A stretch of 64,000 nucleotides of DNA from positions 1 to 64,000 of the forward strand of contig CALSLT010000023.1 in assembly GCA_943787265.1 (NCBI GenBank). The letters are read 5' to 3'. The notes under the pieces are model-generated. The model saw only the letters and a list, made by a program, of their open reading frames with translations. It made no database searches and was not told where the DNA came from. The position numbers and the translations under genes are program-made. Below, piece by piece: positions 26,001 to 34,553 of the stretch; position 1 is the stretch's first letter; every line of letters begins with the position of its first letter. The DNA is from an uncultured Planctomycetaceae bacterium (GTDB taxonomy: Bacteria; Planctomycetota; Planctomycetia; Planctomycetales; Planctomycetaceae).

Positions 26001-26371
26001 CCGTTTTCGTGCCAGTGTTCCCATCCCTCAAGATCATCCACGACGTGCATGTATTGCTGCGACGTCGGATCGTCCAGGGGCATCGGCGAGTGGTCAGGAT
26101 CGTATGGATCGAAGTACCGGCTGCGAGGATCCAGATCGATGTCGAACTTCCTCGCGGCCCAACGTGGATCCTCGTTGCGTTCTTCAATCGTTTCGTAGAC
26201 TTCCAGATCCGCCTGAAGTCGATACTCAGTCTGTGAGCATCCACAGACGAGAGTCGAGGCGCCAGCCAGCAACGAAAACATCACCCATGTGGGGCATGCA
26301 CCCAAGCAATCGCGAATCACGGAACCCTGGCTCCTCGAATAACGACACGATATTCGAGTTCGGTCGCGCAT
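23024..26371 (-). CDS. TolC-family outer membrane protein, very long
   Basis: A 1115-residue protein. The N-terminus has a hydrophobic segment ending in LVCGCS, which resembles a lipoprotein signal with an unusual Cys at -2. TolC/OEP similarity is seen around residues 160-420 (TQPLLRGAGRDIALEGL, LDNYKTGQLGLPSD) and again at about 740-950 (DFMNGRAALVDRWRQIQVT, a second barrel/helix half with NAFLAAWLNYYAAKLRLYRELG). Between them lies an insertion of roughly 290 mostly helical, acidic residues, so the protein is more than twice the usual 450. The last 130 residues are proline- and charge-rich. It heads the operon of three adaptors and a permease and would form its outer-membrane channel. Confidence 0.88.
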   Translation of the reverse strand: MRDRTRISCRYSRSQGSVIRDCLGACPTWVMFSLLAGASTLVCGCSQTEYRLQADLEVYETIEERNEDPRWAARKFDIDLDPRSRYFDPYDPDHSPMPLDDPTSQQYMHVVDDLEGWEHWHENGVRTELENPQWRNALGEYVETAEDGTVKLDINSALRLAYVHSPNHQRQLETLYLSALDVSEERFNLDTRFFGGYGLNFANSGKLAGNSNQLTVGRLGRGRNSSALFAERRFSTAGELLVGFANSFVFEFSGGDTNLSQSLVNFAVTQPLLRGAGRDIALEGLTADERKLLANLRAYSQFRQGFYTNIAIGDLGVVGPSRGQTSTNLTSFGGAGGVNGYAGLLQQVQRIRNTQDNLNLQSRTLERLVALYDNELIDIVQVDQFRQSIEVTRATLLDQTNGLKLALDNYKTGQLGLPSDLPLELDESLITQFQLLPLDAHPILESLFDFQSRVGDIAELLDLAETIEELQGDVVLLPGNADVDSVDETLRDILTLVESMQLRVDTLSADLETFELMNAPSEPPVSDADLTLVELVREKLTNDPKSLVSHYASAAAKLERLSDGLTDESIETTVSGNVDWLSDLLKLSEGCIVIQHRTRRVDQEPEMILEDAFAYIDPVKRLFDNARDDLARMDAVVPVREKTMTETAKELFQRDRERLHQRMDDLEKGEVGFDVTVAELESLRDGLTDQTRVETNRGVVAWVQAFLQVVERLSLVPAQARLEVITVDSIDLGPEAAFEIALANRLDFMNGRAALVDRWRQIQVTSDALQSNLTVTASGDLNTARDNPVSLRPADGNFRMGLQFDAPFTRLVERNAYRSSLITYQQSRREFIQSRDSLQKGLRALVRTLEQRRRQLDIQRLAVSIALRRVDQTQLDLITPPPQLPPGARAFINPTTAINLLSAQSSLQNTQNAFLAAWLNYYAAKLRLYRELGVMKLDEDGRWIETPLEDLDVSVPLNSEGNDALPPMVPPALYEAALQRESESGVKKAPGLIANVLDRIGIRKLKKPQQGDELRQVSAELAAPEPKIDRRRASYTEPEELPRSVGKQVPIPTPATRAVEPDSASSTQADSTARSPQRCQIIQAAGHEPSKCERQETLESQYRQFANRGLGRHKA

Positions 26372-26536
26372 AGACCGAACCCACCTGGTTCCTCCGCTAC
26401 TGGTATCGTCGTATCGATCAGGGTGACTTTAACGAAAGCACAGTTCGTGACCGTCAGGCAGACCCCGCCTGGCTACATTTGGCAGTCAGCAGTCATTGTC
26501 GAACGAGAAAACAGTGGATCGAACTTTCTGGGCCGC

Positions 26537-27349
26537 TCAAACGGCAACGGCGATCTGCTCGGGTTCCGAAAACTCGCTGGCGAGCGCGGTATAGTCTGGT
26601 CGGTCCGACGCGCGAGCGTGCTGAAAGCCACCAAGAATCTGGCCGCAGTGGTAGAGGTAAACTCCGGGCATTTGAAAGCCGTTGCCTCTTAGTGGCCCCA
26701 CGCCATGCCCGTTAACGAGCGCGGCCATGAATCCACGCAGCCAGACCATCGGCCCAAGCAATTCGGCAAAGCCGCCCATGTCGAGGCCGAACTGTCGGTA
26801 GAGCCTGCATTCCGGATCGGAAAACCGAGGCAGGTCGTCCAGTCCATAGGCAGCAAAGAACGCTTCATCTCGATCGTTCTCGCCCATATGTACCAGGACA
26901 ATTCCGCAGCCACTTGATTCGATCTGTGCCCGCTGCTCGGCGATATCGGCGAGAGCTTCGCGACAGAACGTGCATCCTGCGTGTCTCAGAAAGACGACCA
27001 GTCGTGGCTGTGGATCAGCCAGCTCGTCGAGCCTCTCACCGTGATTTGACCGAAGCTCCAGCAACGGCGCATCCGATTCCGGCGTCACGTATGCCGAACC
27101 GACACTTTGGTGATGGCGAATCGCGCCCCACAGAATCCCAGAGAAAGGCAGCCACCAGATCAGGTCGTTCGCCAGGATTGTCCAACCCATCGACATGGGG
27201 AGTTGTGCTGAGGAAACGGCAAAACAAAAACCGATTGGACCGAACACCTTCCGAGCAGTCCTATCAGCGTGATCGGCCAGTGGCGAAATGGGTCTCGGGA
27301 GGCGATCAGATATCCAAGGCCGTAAACGCCAACGATCATGCCGATACAT
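26537..27349 (-). CDS. Membrane-anchored thioredoxin-fold redox protein, C-terminal piece after a frameshift
   Basis: The real coding part begins near 27250, at VFGPIGF (residue 35); the first 33 residues are an out-of-frame shadow. A membrane segment (GWTILANDLIWWLPFSGIL) is followed by a peroxiredoxin/thioredoxin-like domain with the redox motif C126-TF-C129 (RHAGCTFCREAL). Later come GLDDLPRFSDPECRLYRQFG and GNGFQMPGVYLYHCG, typical of the AhpC/TSA-like (SelL-related) proteins. The frame joins the upstream piece (27160-27507) by a single-base shift, so together they are one gene of about 320 codons. It is either a recent pseudogene or a sequence error. Confidence 0.75.
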   Translation of the reverse strand: MYRHDRWRLRPWISDRLPRPISPLADHADRTARKVFGPIGFCFAVSSAQLPMSMGWTILANDLIWWLPFSGILWGAIRHHQSVGSAYVTPESDAPLLELRSNHGERLDELADPQPRLVVFLRHAGCTFCREALADIAEQRAQIESSGCGIVLVHMGENDRDEAFFAAYGLDDLPRFSDPECRLYRQFGLDMGGFAELLGPMVWLRGFMAALVNGHGVGPLRGNGFQMPGVYLYHCGQILGGFQHARASDRPDYTALASEFSEPEQIAVAV

Positions 27350-27507
27350 TGCCAGAGCTGCGGCACTGTTGGAAGGGGGGCAACTCCGAGCAACTCTAGA
27401 GTTGCGACCGGAAATGCGACACAGGCGGCTCCCCAGACCAGATTATAGACGCCGGCGCTCAGCAGGACTCTACCCATCCATCGCCGGGGTCGAAGATCGT
27501 CTGACAA
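27160..27507 (-). CDS. N-terminal membrane piece of the same frameshifted redox protein
   Basis: The TTG start at 27507 is supported by GGAGG eight bases upstream. Residues 13-85 form two to three membrane helices (VLLSAGVYNLVWGAACVAF, LWQCIGMIVGVYGLGYLIAS, WPITLIGLLG). After GLLG, at about 27251, the frame slides: the -1 frame continues with KVFGPIGF, and the annotated frame runs on for about 30 meaningless residues (RCSVQSVFV...). The piece therefore belongs to the gene at 26537. The joining site (CTCGGAAGGTG) is not a classical slippery sequence. Confidence 0.75.
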   Translation of the reverse strand: MSDDLRPRRWMGRVLLSAGVYNLVWGAACVAFPVATLELLGVAPLPTVPQLWQCIGMIVGVYGLGYLIASRDPFRHWPITLIGLLGRCSVQSVFVLPFPQHNSPCRWVGQSWRTT

Positions 27508-27657
27508 GGTTCAGCCTCCCGTTGGAAACTCACGACTAGTGAGTGTTGAAGAAAATCTTGAGACAACACTACTTGATTACTGTCATCTCGGCTGCGTCAC
27601 GCTCACGGCCGCTGCGGACTCAACTGGTCTTTCAAGGCTCGAGGTTTATAGACCCTC

Positions 27658-28581
27658 TTACATGGGAGCCAAGGTCGATTCAAATGGTTTGGCGACTTCG
27701 CCCAGCTTTTCGATCGCACGCTGAAACAGTTGCCGTACACGTTCCTTGCTGAGACCAAGTTGCTCTCCCAGGTGGCTGTAAGTTTTTCCTTTTCCGCTTC
27801 CGTCGAGACCGAATCGGCCTCGGATAATAAAGCGTTCTCGGTCGTCCAGTGTCTGGTCGATTTTGGAAATCACGGCCGCGGCTGCTTCTTTGACTTCGTC
27901 GTCCGAGATCACGTCAGGATTGGCGGCGACAGTTATATCATTCATCAGGATTTCCGGCTCGCAAGCAAACTCACGCCTTGAACGCTTCTTACGCCGATCG
28001 ATGAAGCGATAGAGGTGTCTTTGGACTGCGTGCGTCACGTAAGTGCTGAACCGATAGCCTCTCGAGAAGTCGAATTTATCGATCGCGTAGAGCAGGATTC
28101 CGTTTCCTTCTGCGAAGAACTCGTCGAATTCTTCACGTGAAATAGCCAGTTTGCCGGTGATCGAGGCGACGAGCCTGAGGTTAGCTTCCGCAAGATTGTC
28201 TCGAACTGACTTAACCTCGGTGAGAAGTCGTTCAAGCTCTGCCAGTTTCTTCTTCGATGGCCGCTTCGGATTCATCGAAACCTGAATGGCATTGGCTCGA
28301 AACCTCAGGAAGTTCAGCCGCTTGAATAGGAGCTGCTCACCTTCAAATGTCAGCAAACGACTTTGCTGCAATGCGGTAAGTAGCGAGGACGCTACTGAGT
28401 CAGGATCGAGCGTCGCCGTGGCGGTTTCCTCGGGTTTGTACAGCTCTACATCGACGTCGAGCAGGTCGTTTTCGGTTGTCGCATTGAATGATTCATTTGG
28501 AATGAACTGGATCTCTGCCATTGCCGCCTCTTTGGCCCTGGATCGTGATTTGCGTGATTGAAGAGCTGCTTGCGTGGGCAT
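27658..28581 (-). CDS. RNA polymerase sigma factor, sigma-70 family
   Basis: A 307-residue sigma factor with a unique acidic N-terminus of about 75 residues. Region 2 lies at about 130-200: EANLRLVASITGKLAI, EGNGILLYAIDKFDFSRGYRFSTYVTHAVQRHL. A classical region 3 seems missing or very short. Region 4 lies at about 240-300 with the HTH TYSHLGEQLGLSKERVRQLFQRA. It resembles the small group 3-like sigmas common in planctomycetes. It directs RNA polymerase to a subset of promoters; targets are unknown. It is divergent from the SRPBCC gene, with 129 bp between them, so the two may share a control region. Confidence 0.93.
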   Translation of the reverse strand: MPTQAALQSRKSRSRAKEAAMAEIQFIPNESFNATTENDLLDVDVELYKPEETATATLDPDSVASSLLTALQQSRLLTFEGEQLLFKRLNFLRFRANAIQVSMNPKRPSKKKLAELERLLTEVKSVRDNLAEANLRLVASITGKLAISREEFDEFFAEGNGILLYAIDKFDFSRGYRFSTYVTHAVQRHLYRFIDRRKKRSRREFACEPEILMNDITVAANPDVISDDEVKEAAAAVISKIDQTLDDRERFIIRGRFGLDGSGKGKTYSHLGEQLGLSKERVRQLFQRAIEKLGEVAKPFESTLAPM

Positions 28582-28637
28582 TTCTTGATTCCTAAAACAT
28601 GCACATCGTTATCGTTTAGATTGACTAACTATTTGAA

Positions 28638-28665
28638 TTGACCGTTGTTTCGGCGTACCTATAAC
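28638..28665 (+). promoter_or_regulatory. Candidate sigma-70 promoter of the SRPBCC gene
   Basis: TTGACC (28638-28643) and TATAAC (28660-28665) are spaced by 16 bp, 45 bp upstream of the ATG at 28711. The surrounding 129-bp gap between the divergent sigma-factor and SRPBCC genes is AT-rich compared with its neighbourhood. Confidence 0.5.
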
Positions 28666-28710
28666 ATAAAAACATCCAAAACGTCCATTCAATTGCGAGA
28701 AAGGTGAAAA

Positions 28711-29250
28711 ATGAGTCACTACGAGCTGGGAACCAGTGCGTGGGTACCCGTTAGTCGTTTGAAAGCGTTTGAATTGTTCGCTGATGCGTTCAAGCTGGAA
28801 GCAATGACGCCACCATTCCTCGGATTTTCGGTAGTCACTCCGGCTCCAATCGAAATGAAGTCCGGAAGGGTGATTGACTACAAACTCCGGCTACACGGCA
28901 TTCCGATTCGATGGCGAACGAGGATCACGGACTGGAAGCCACCGAGTCGTTTCGTGGATTCGCAAATAAGAGGCCCGTATTCGATGTGGGTGCACACGCA
29001 CACTTTTGACGAGATCGACGGGGGCACGTTGATGCGAGATGTGGTCCGGTACTCAGCAATCGGAGGAGCGCTGGTGCATCGACTTTTTGTGAAACGCGAT
29101 CTGCAACGTATTTTCGAATACAGGCAGAAGATGCTACCGGCCTTGCTCGGAATCGAGTCTTCGGACTGCCGGTTTGAGCCAATCGAAATTCGTCGAGCCG
29201 TCAACGATTCCTGCGCGGGAGCGGAACTGGCGGCATCCACATCGGAATGA
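28711..29250 (+). CDS. SRPBCC-family ligand-binding protein
   Basis: A 179-residue protein of the START/Bet v 1-like (SRPBCC) superfamily. It shows the usual start VPVSRLKAFELFADAFKLEAMTPP, then IDYKLRLHGIPIRWRTRITDWKPPSRFVD, SMWVHTHTFDEIDGGTLMRDVVRY and a C-terminal helix LFVKRDLQRIFEYRQKML. There is no signal peptide. Such proteins bind lipids, quinones or other hydrophobic ligands. AAAGGTG lies upstream of the ATG. It lies between the sigma factor and a CarH-like regulator. Similar trios occur near carotenoid or photoprotection genes in other bacteria, so a light or oxidative stress role is possible but not shown here. Confidence 0.85.
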   Translation: MSHYELGTSAWVPVSRLKAFELFADAFKLEAMTPPFLGFSVVTPAPIEMKSGRVIDYKLRLHGIPIRWRTRITDWKPPSRFVDSQIRGPYSMWVHTHTFDEIDGGTLMRDVVRYSAIGGALVHRLFVKRDLQRIFEYRQKMLPALLGIESSDCRFEPIEIRRAVNDSCAGAELAASTSE

Positions 29251-29601
29251 CTCCCAATCGATCCGGCGTTTTACAGTCTCACACGGAAGCGGGAGCCGGC
29301 AAAGCTGTTGACTGGTCGACGGGATTGACTGAAATGCAGACGCGATGAAGCGAATCAGGACTTGAATGACTACGCTGCACAGTCGCTTATGCTGAAACGA
29401 TAAACCGCGGCGGGTCAATCCGTCGGGCCAAACTTCATGACGACCGCCGCGGCAGGTTGATTTCTCAACCGAGCCGTGTTGTAGAACGTTCCAGATTCCT
29501 GACCACATCCATTTTCGAATTCATTTTCAAACATCGCCAGAACATCCAGCCTGATTGAGTCAGAATCCAGACGAGTCAGGACTGAATCCGTTGTTGAGCA
29601 A
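29251..29601. other. Intergenic region upstream of the CarH-like gene
   Basis: 350 bp without a gene. Close to the ATG there are two direct copies of GAGTCAG (29557-29563 and 29573-29579), 16 bp apart, followed by ACTGAATCC. The spacing is about one and a half helical turns, so they could be operator half-sites for the MerR-type regulator encoded next to them. This is a guess from position and symmetry only. Confidence 0.35.
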
Positions 29602-30501
29602 ATGAAGAAAAACGCATCTCCCAAGCAGGTTGCTCGAGCCATTGGCGTCAGCGAATCAACGTTGAAACGCTGGTGCGACGGCGGCCTGATTCCAATGACG
29701 AAGACCGCGGGTGGCCATCGACGAATCGAAGTCGCCGCAGTTATCAAGTTCTTACGAGAGACGGGGCGTCAGGTTGTCGAGCCGGAATTGCTCAATCTTC
29801 CCGTGACCGCAGGAAAAACCGAATGGACTCTCGCTCGCGCCGTTGATCGTGTCGTGGCGAGCCTCGTGTCGGGGGACGAATCCGTTGTTCGGCAGATCAT
29901 TTTTGATCTTCTGTTGGCAGATCATTCAGTCACCGCAATTTTTGATGACGTACTCGCTCCGGCATTGCACCGGATTGGCGAACAATGGAGTTGCGGAGAT
30001 GTTGCTGTTTACCAGGAGCGGCGAGCCTGCGAAATCTGCATGCGATGTCTGCACGAATTGAGAGCGTCGACCACAATTGCCGACGACCAGCCGTTGGCGG
30101 TTGGTGCAACCGTCGAAGCAGATATCTACACATTGCCGATCACCATGTCTGAAGTCGTCCTTCGGAACATTGGCTGGAAGACAACTCTGCTGGGAACCAA
30201 CTTACCGTTTGACACACTTTGCGAAGCTGTTGAAACAGCACGACCACGACTGTTCTGGTTAAGCGTTTCTTATGTGATCGATGAAGAACTCTTTATTGAC
30301 GGCGTCAATCAATTATTCAGTGTCGCTCACGCCTGCAATGCTGCGATGGCCATCGGAGGCCAGGCACTCGATGAAAAGATTCGCCGCCAGATCCAGTATT
30401 CCGTCTTTTGCGAAACGTTCCGCGACCTCGAACGATTCGCACGATCGCTGAACCCATTTCCTGGGATTCCAACGCCGCCACGATCGGAGCCTGCAGAATA
30501 G
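29602..30501 (+). CDS. MerR/CarH-like regulator with degenerate B12-binding domain
   Basis: A 299-residue transcription factor. Residues 4-55 are a MerR-type winged helix (VARAIGVSESTLKRWCDGGL, AGGHRRI). Residues about 75-155 are the four-helix B12-binding_2 domain and 165-285 a Rossmann-like B12-binding domain. In CarH/LitR photoreceptors the helical domain has W-x9-EH and the Rossmann domain DxHxxG. Here W129 and E139 are kept but the next residue is R140, and the axial histidine is replaced by Tyr176 (EADIYTLPI). It therefore probably does not bind cobalamin in the base-off/His-on mode. It may sense something else or act without ligand. It is adjacent to the SRPBCC and sigma genes. Confidence 0.85.
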   Translation: MKKNASPKQVARAIGVSESTLKRWCDGGLIPMTKTAGGHRRIEVAAVIKFLRETGRQVVEPELLNLPVTAGKTEWTLARAVDRVVASLVSGDESVVRQIIFDLLLADHSVTAIFDDVLAPALHRIGEQWSCGDVAVYQERRACEICMRCLHELRASTTIADDQPLAVGATVEADIYTLPITMSEVVLRNIGWKTTLLGTNLPFDTLCEAVETARPRLFWLSVSYVIDEELFIDGVNQLFSVAHACNAAMAIGGQALDEKIRRQIQYSVFCETFRDLERFARSLNPFPGIPTPPRSEPAE

Positions 30502-30536
30502 ACATGCTGCGAGATGCGAATCATCGCTTGCGCAAC

Positions 30537-30573
30537 AAAAAAAGGCGGAGTGAACATTGCCACCTCCGCCTTT
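30537..30573 (-). terminator. Rho-independent terminator of the fasciclin gene
   Basis: GGCGGAG (30544-30550) and CTCCGCC (30564-30570) form the stem with a 13-base loop. Read on the minus strand it ends in seven T. It lies 34 bp beyond the fasciclin stop. On the plus strand it is followed by only three T, so it may act weakly for the CarH-like gene as well. Confidence 0.85.
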
Positions 30574-30606
30574 CCGTATGCTTTATCAAGATTTAATTCG
30601 ACGTGA

Positions 30607-31794
30607 TTAACGAACGCTGACCATCATCGACCGATAAGCTCCATCGAGTCCTTGACGAAGAGTCCAACTTCGCGATGTCGAACAGGACGTTGCCTTCGCA
30701 TGAGTCATTGCCGTGGCGAGGTGCTGGTGGGCTGACTCGGTCAGTTTATGCCCGTCTTCGAGCAGTCCAGTTACCGACTTCATGTAGAGCGAGGCACATG
30801 CGTCAACATGCCCAGCATTGTAGAGAGCTGTTCCGCGGTGGATCGTGCGTTCGATCGTTTTTTGCGTGTCAGCTTGAGAGACCTTCTTTGATTTTGGTGG
30901 CATCAGAACTCGGTCGATGACGTGAATCACCCCGTTGGATGCCTCAACGTCGAGAGCAGTCAGTTTCGATTCGTTGATGAAGGCTCCGCCCTTTCTCGAG
31001 CTGATCTGAAGCGAGGCTCCTCCGAGCGTTTCAGCTTCGTTCTGCTTCAGAGCCTGCTCTGAGTAAACTCGCCCTTCGACAACATGGTAAAGCATGATTT
31101 GCTTAAGTTGCTCCCGATTTTCTGGTTTGAGAAGGCTTCCAACGGTCCCGTTTGGCAGGCGAGCAAAGGCTTCGTCTGTTGGTGCAAACACGGTTAACGG
31201 TTTATCGCCGCTTAAGGCGTCGACGAGTTTCGCTGCCTTTGCCGCAGCCAGCAGAGTCTTGAATTGACCTGTCTGATTTGCAGTTGCCGGGATGTTTTTT
31301 GCGGACGGAAGGATTACGGAATCGATGACGTGAATGATGCCGTTTGAGCATTCAATGTCGACGGTAACGACCTTGGCCCCGTCGATGGTGACGACTCCGT
31401 TCTTCGCAGCGATGTCGACCCTTTGACCGTTAAGAGTCGTCGCATTCGAGATTTTGACCACTTGGCCAGACTTCACGGCACCCGCGACGACGTGGTATTT
31501 CAGAATGTCGGCCAAGGCCCCTTTCGACTCCGGTTTAAGGAGCGATTCAACGGTTCCTTTGGGAAGCTTGGCGAACGCTTCATCAGTCGGAGCGAAGACG
31601 GTGAACGGTCCTTTTCCTTTTAATGCTCCAACTAGATCGGCTGATTCAAGTGCAGCTGCAAGAGTCTTAAAAGAACCAGCCTTTACTGCTGTGTCGACTA
31701 CGTCTGACTTCTCACTAGCGTGAAGCATCGGAGAATTCATCAGAGTAATGGCAGAGAGAGAAGCGGCGAGGATATAGCGTCGTGTAAGCAGCAT
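30607..31794 (-). CDS. Secreted protein with two fasciclin (FAS1) domains
   Basis: A 395-residue exported protein. The signal peptide is [22 protein letters not shown] (about 5-26). FAS1 domain 1 covers about 33-165 and domain 2 about 170-305. Both show the family pattern ([41 protein letters not shown] in the first; [41 protein letters not shown] in the second). The last 85 residues are helical and rich in His/Ser. FAS1 domains mediate adhesion or matrix contact. AGGAG stands eleven bases before the ATG. A terminator follows the gene, so it is a single-gene unit. Confidence 0.93.
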   Translation of the reverse strand: MLLTRRYILAASLSAITLMNSPMLHASEKSDVVDTAVKAGSFKTLAAALESADLVGALKGKGPFTVFAPTDEAFAKLPKGTVESLLKPESKGALADILKYHVVAGAVKSGQVVKISNATTLNGQRVDIAAKNGVVTIDGAKVVTVDIECSNGIIHVIDSVILPSAKNIPATANQTGQFKTLLAAAKAAKLVDALSGDKPLTVFAPTDEAFARLPNGTVGSLLKPENREQLKQIMLYHVVEGRVYSEQALKQNEAETLGGASLQISSRKGGAFINESKLTALDVEASNGVIHVIDRVLMPPKSKKVSQADTQKTIERTIHRGTALYNAGHVDACASLYMKSVTGLLEDGHKLTESAHQHLATAMTHAKATSCSTSRSWTLRQGLDGAYRSMMVSVR

Positions 31795-32108
31795 AGTGGT
31801 TTAGCTCCTGGGCTAAATTGATTGTGAGACGATTGTTCGTCTGAATGTCAAACGCTGCCTTGCAAGGACGCCGAATGTTGTAGAGACCTCTTGCGTGCCG
31901 CCGACGTAATTTCCTCGAAAACCTGGATGATCGCTCCAGATTCAACTTCCTGCGGCTGTGCACCGATGGTCGAAAACCCAAAGCAGGATTGAAGCTGGAT
32001 TGATCGCGTGTGATAATCTTTGCCCCACCGGATTTGCTTCCAGCCGTCATCGTTGAGACGTTCCTGCCTCCTTTTGCCTCACACTCCTTCCTTTAGAATT
32101 AGCACAGC
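31795..32108. other. Divergent intergenic region between the fasciclin and PSCyt1 genes
   Basis: 314 bp without a gene. On the minus strand, TTGACA (31846-31851) followed about 19 bp later by CACAAT is a possible promoter for the fasciclin gene, and AGGAG (31805-31809) is its ribosome site. No clear promoter was seen for the plus-strand gene starting at 32109. Confidence 0.4.
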
Positions 32109-34478
32109 GTGAATAACTTTGTGACCAGCCAGATTCTGACTGCTGTTTTCATTGGACTGTCCATCGGGCCAGGCTTGTCGGGCATCGTTTCTGCAAAGGA
32201 CCAGGTGGTCTCGGCGGAAGACCGGACGTTCTTCGAAAACAAAATTCGCCCGGTTCTGGTCAAACATTGTTACGAGTGCCATTCCGCTGACTCAGAAGAA
32301 GTCGGCGGCAAGCTGTTGCTGGATACTCGCGAAGGAGTCCTGGCAGGTGGGGAGTCAGGATCGGCAATTGCTGCGGGGAAGCCGGAGGAAAGTCGCATCA
32401 TTCAGGCACTTCGTTACGACGGTATCGAAATGCCGCCGGAAGAGCCGTTGCCGGAAACCATTATCAATGACTTTGTGAAATGGGTGAAGTTGGGGGCTCC
32501 CGATCCGCGAGTTCGCCCCGTTGTCACTCCGACACCCGATGCAGGCAACAAGCCCGTCAGTTCCGGCGAGGACAAACCGACACTCTGGTCACTCCAGCCG
32601 CGACGCGCCTCTGCAATTCCCGCAGTTAGTAACAACGATTGGCCGCGCGACCCGCTCGACTCTTTCGTGCTCGCGAAGATCGAAGCCGCAGGAATCAAAC
32701 CAACGAACGATGCTGGTCCGCGAACACTCATTCGAAGGTTGTATGTCGACCTGCTCGGCCTGCCGCCTTCGATGGACGAAGTAGAAATCTTTGTGGATGC
32801 GCATCGAGCTGACCGTGAAGAAGCAGTGCGAACTCTCGTCGACGATCTGCTCGCTCGCCCGCAGTTTGGCGAACGTTGGGGACGGCACTGGTTGGACGTT
32901 GCTCGTTACGGAGAATCGAACGGCAATGACGGGCTGGGCCGCAACCCGACATTCCCTCACGCATGGAGATACCGCGACTATGTCATCGATGCGTTTAATC
33001 GAGACGTGCCGTATGACCGTTTTCTGGCCGAACAGATTGCCGGCGATCTTTTGCCGAGCGACTCACCCGCCCAACGCGACCGTCATCTTGTCGCGACAGG
33101 TTTCCTGGCAATGGCGTCGAAACCGGCGAAGGCGATGAACACGAATTTCGACATGGACATCGTCGCGGATCAGATCGAAGTTGTCGGGACAGGAATCATG
33201 GGAATCAGCGTCGCGTGTGCACGCTGTCACGACCACAAATTCGATCCCATTCCGACTCGCGATTACTACGCACTCGCCGGCATCTTCACCAGCACCGAGA
33301 CAATGTGGGGCATCGCGGCAAATGAGAAATTGACGGCTTCACCAACGGATTTGCATGTGCTGAAAGCAGCTCCGAAAGCTTCACCGCCGGAGGGCTTCGT
33401 CGAGACGGTGCTTGTGCTGGAATCAAGCACGGGCATTCCCAAGCCGATCCCAAAGCCAAAGTGGCCAATCGGAACTCCGCTTGCAATTGGTGTCCGCGAC
33501 AAAGCAAAGCCTGCCGACTGTAAGATCAACATCAAAGGTGACGCGAAGAAACTGGGCGAAGCCGTGCCGCGAGGCTTCGTTGCGGCGTGTGAAACGGGCT
33601 CTTCAGAGTCATCAAAGGTCGATACTAAGCAGAGCGGCCGGTTGCAGCTTGCGGAGTGGCTGACGACGCCGGACCATCCACTGACCGCTCGCGTCATGGT
33701 GAATCGAATCTGGCTACACCTGTTTGGCCAGGGAATCGTTCGGACACCAGACGATTTCGGTGTTTACGGTGAACGACCGACGCATCCAGAAATGCTTGAC
33801 CACCTTGCAAACCGATTTGTGGAAGATGGATGGTCCATTAAGCGTTTGATTCGAAGCATCGTCCTTAGCCGGACCTACCAGTTGGACAGTGCAGCAGACG
33901 CAGACGCCGCGAAGGCTGACGCTGAGAATCTGCTGCTTGCTCGCCACAGCCGACGACGGCTCGATGCCGAATCGTTGCGCGACAGCATGCTTGCGGTCAC
34001 TGGCCAGTTGAACCTTGAACCGGGAGAGGGTTCGATCGTCCGGCATCGGGACATCCTGGTAAATCTTGCAGGCAACCTGCACGAGCCCAGCAACCATCGC
34101 AGTATCTACTTATGCTACTTGCGAAGTTCGATGCCGCCGGAACTGGCCGCTTTCGACCTGCCAGACTTCACGACCGTCGCCGGACAACGCGACGTCAGCA
34201 CGATCCCTGGTCAGGCTCTGCATCTATTCAATAATCCATTTGTGATTGAACAGGCAGAACACTTTGCCCAATCGATCATGAAAGACTCAACGGACGACAA
34301 TCACCGAGTACGTTCAGCCTTTCGTCGTGCGTTGAGTCGCGACCCGAGTCAGAATGAAATCGATCAGGCAATCGACCTTCTACGATCAACAAAAACCGAG
34401 CTGAAGTCCGATAACAAAGCATGGAACAGTTTGTGCCAGGCATTGCTTGCCACGAACGAATTCCGCTACATCGATTGA
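32109..34478 (+). CDS. PSCyt1/DUF1549/DUF1553 cytochrome-like protein, copy 1
   Basis: A 789-residue exported planctomycete protein. A signal peptide ([21 protein letters not shown]) is followed by a PSCyt1 domain with one heme c motif, C54-YE-C57-H58. Next is DUF1549 (PSCyt2; about 185-395, with [14 protein letters not shown] and [18 protein letters not shown], the latter a second CxxCH). DUF1553 (PSD1; about 500-770) carries [23 protein letters not shown] and [16 protein letters not shown]. The start is GTG. A DUF1501 gene follows after 75 bp, the standard pairing. The biochemical role is not established; electron transfer linked to envelope or polysaccharide processing is the usual guess. 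Confidence 0.92.
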   Translation: MNNFVTSQILTAVFIGLSIGPGLSGIVSAKDQVVSAEDRTFFENKIRPVLVKHCYECHSADSEEVGGKLLLDTREGVLAGGESGSAIAAGKPEESRIIQALRYDGIEMPPEEPLPETIINDFVKWVKLGAPDPRVRPVVTPTPDAGNKPVSSGEDKPTLWSLQPRRASAIPAVSNNDWPRDPLDSFVLAKIEAAGIKPTNDAGPRTLIRRLYVDLLGLPPSMDEVEIFVDAHRADREEAVRTLVDDLLARPQFGERWGRHWLDVARYGESNGNDGLGRNPTFPHAWRYRDYVIDAFNRDVPYDRFLAEQIAGDLLPSDSPAQRDRHLVATGFLAMASKPAKAMNTNFDMDIVADQIEVVGTGIMGISVACARCHDHKFDPIPTRDYYALAGIFTSTETMWGIAANEKLTASPTDLHVLKAAPKASPPEGFVETVLVLESSTGIPKPIPKPKWPIGTPLAIGVRDKAKPADCKINIKGDAKKLGEAVPRGFVAACETGSSESSKVDTKQSGRLQLAEWLTTPDHPLTARVMVNRIWLHLFGQGIVRTPDDFGVYGERPTHPEMLDHLANRFVEDGWSIKRLIRSIVLSRTYQLDSAADADAAKADAENLLLARHSRRRLDAESLRDSMLAVTGQLNLEPGEGSIVRHRDILVNLAGNLHEPSNHRSIYLCYLRSSMPPELAAFDLPDFTTVAGQRDVSTIPGQALHLFNNPFVIEQAEHFAQSIMKDSTDDNHRVRSAFRRALSRDPSQNEIDQAIDLLRSTKTELKSDNKAWNSLCQALLATNEFRYID

Positions 34479-34553
34479 TAGACCGAGGTACGATGGTGGC
34501 TTTCAGTGGCCGCCGACACTTTCGAAAGACAGTCCTGAGAACGGGATCAGAAG

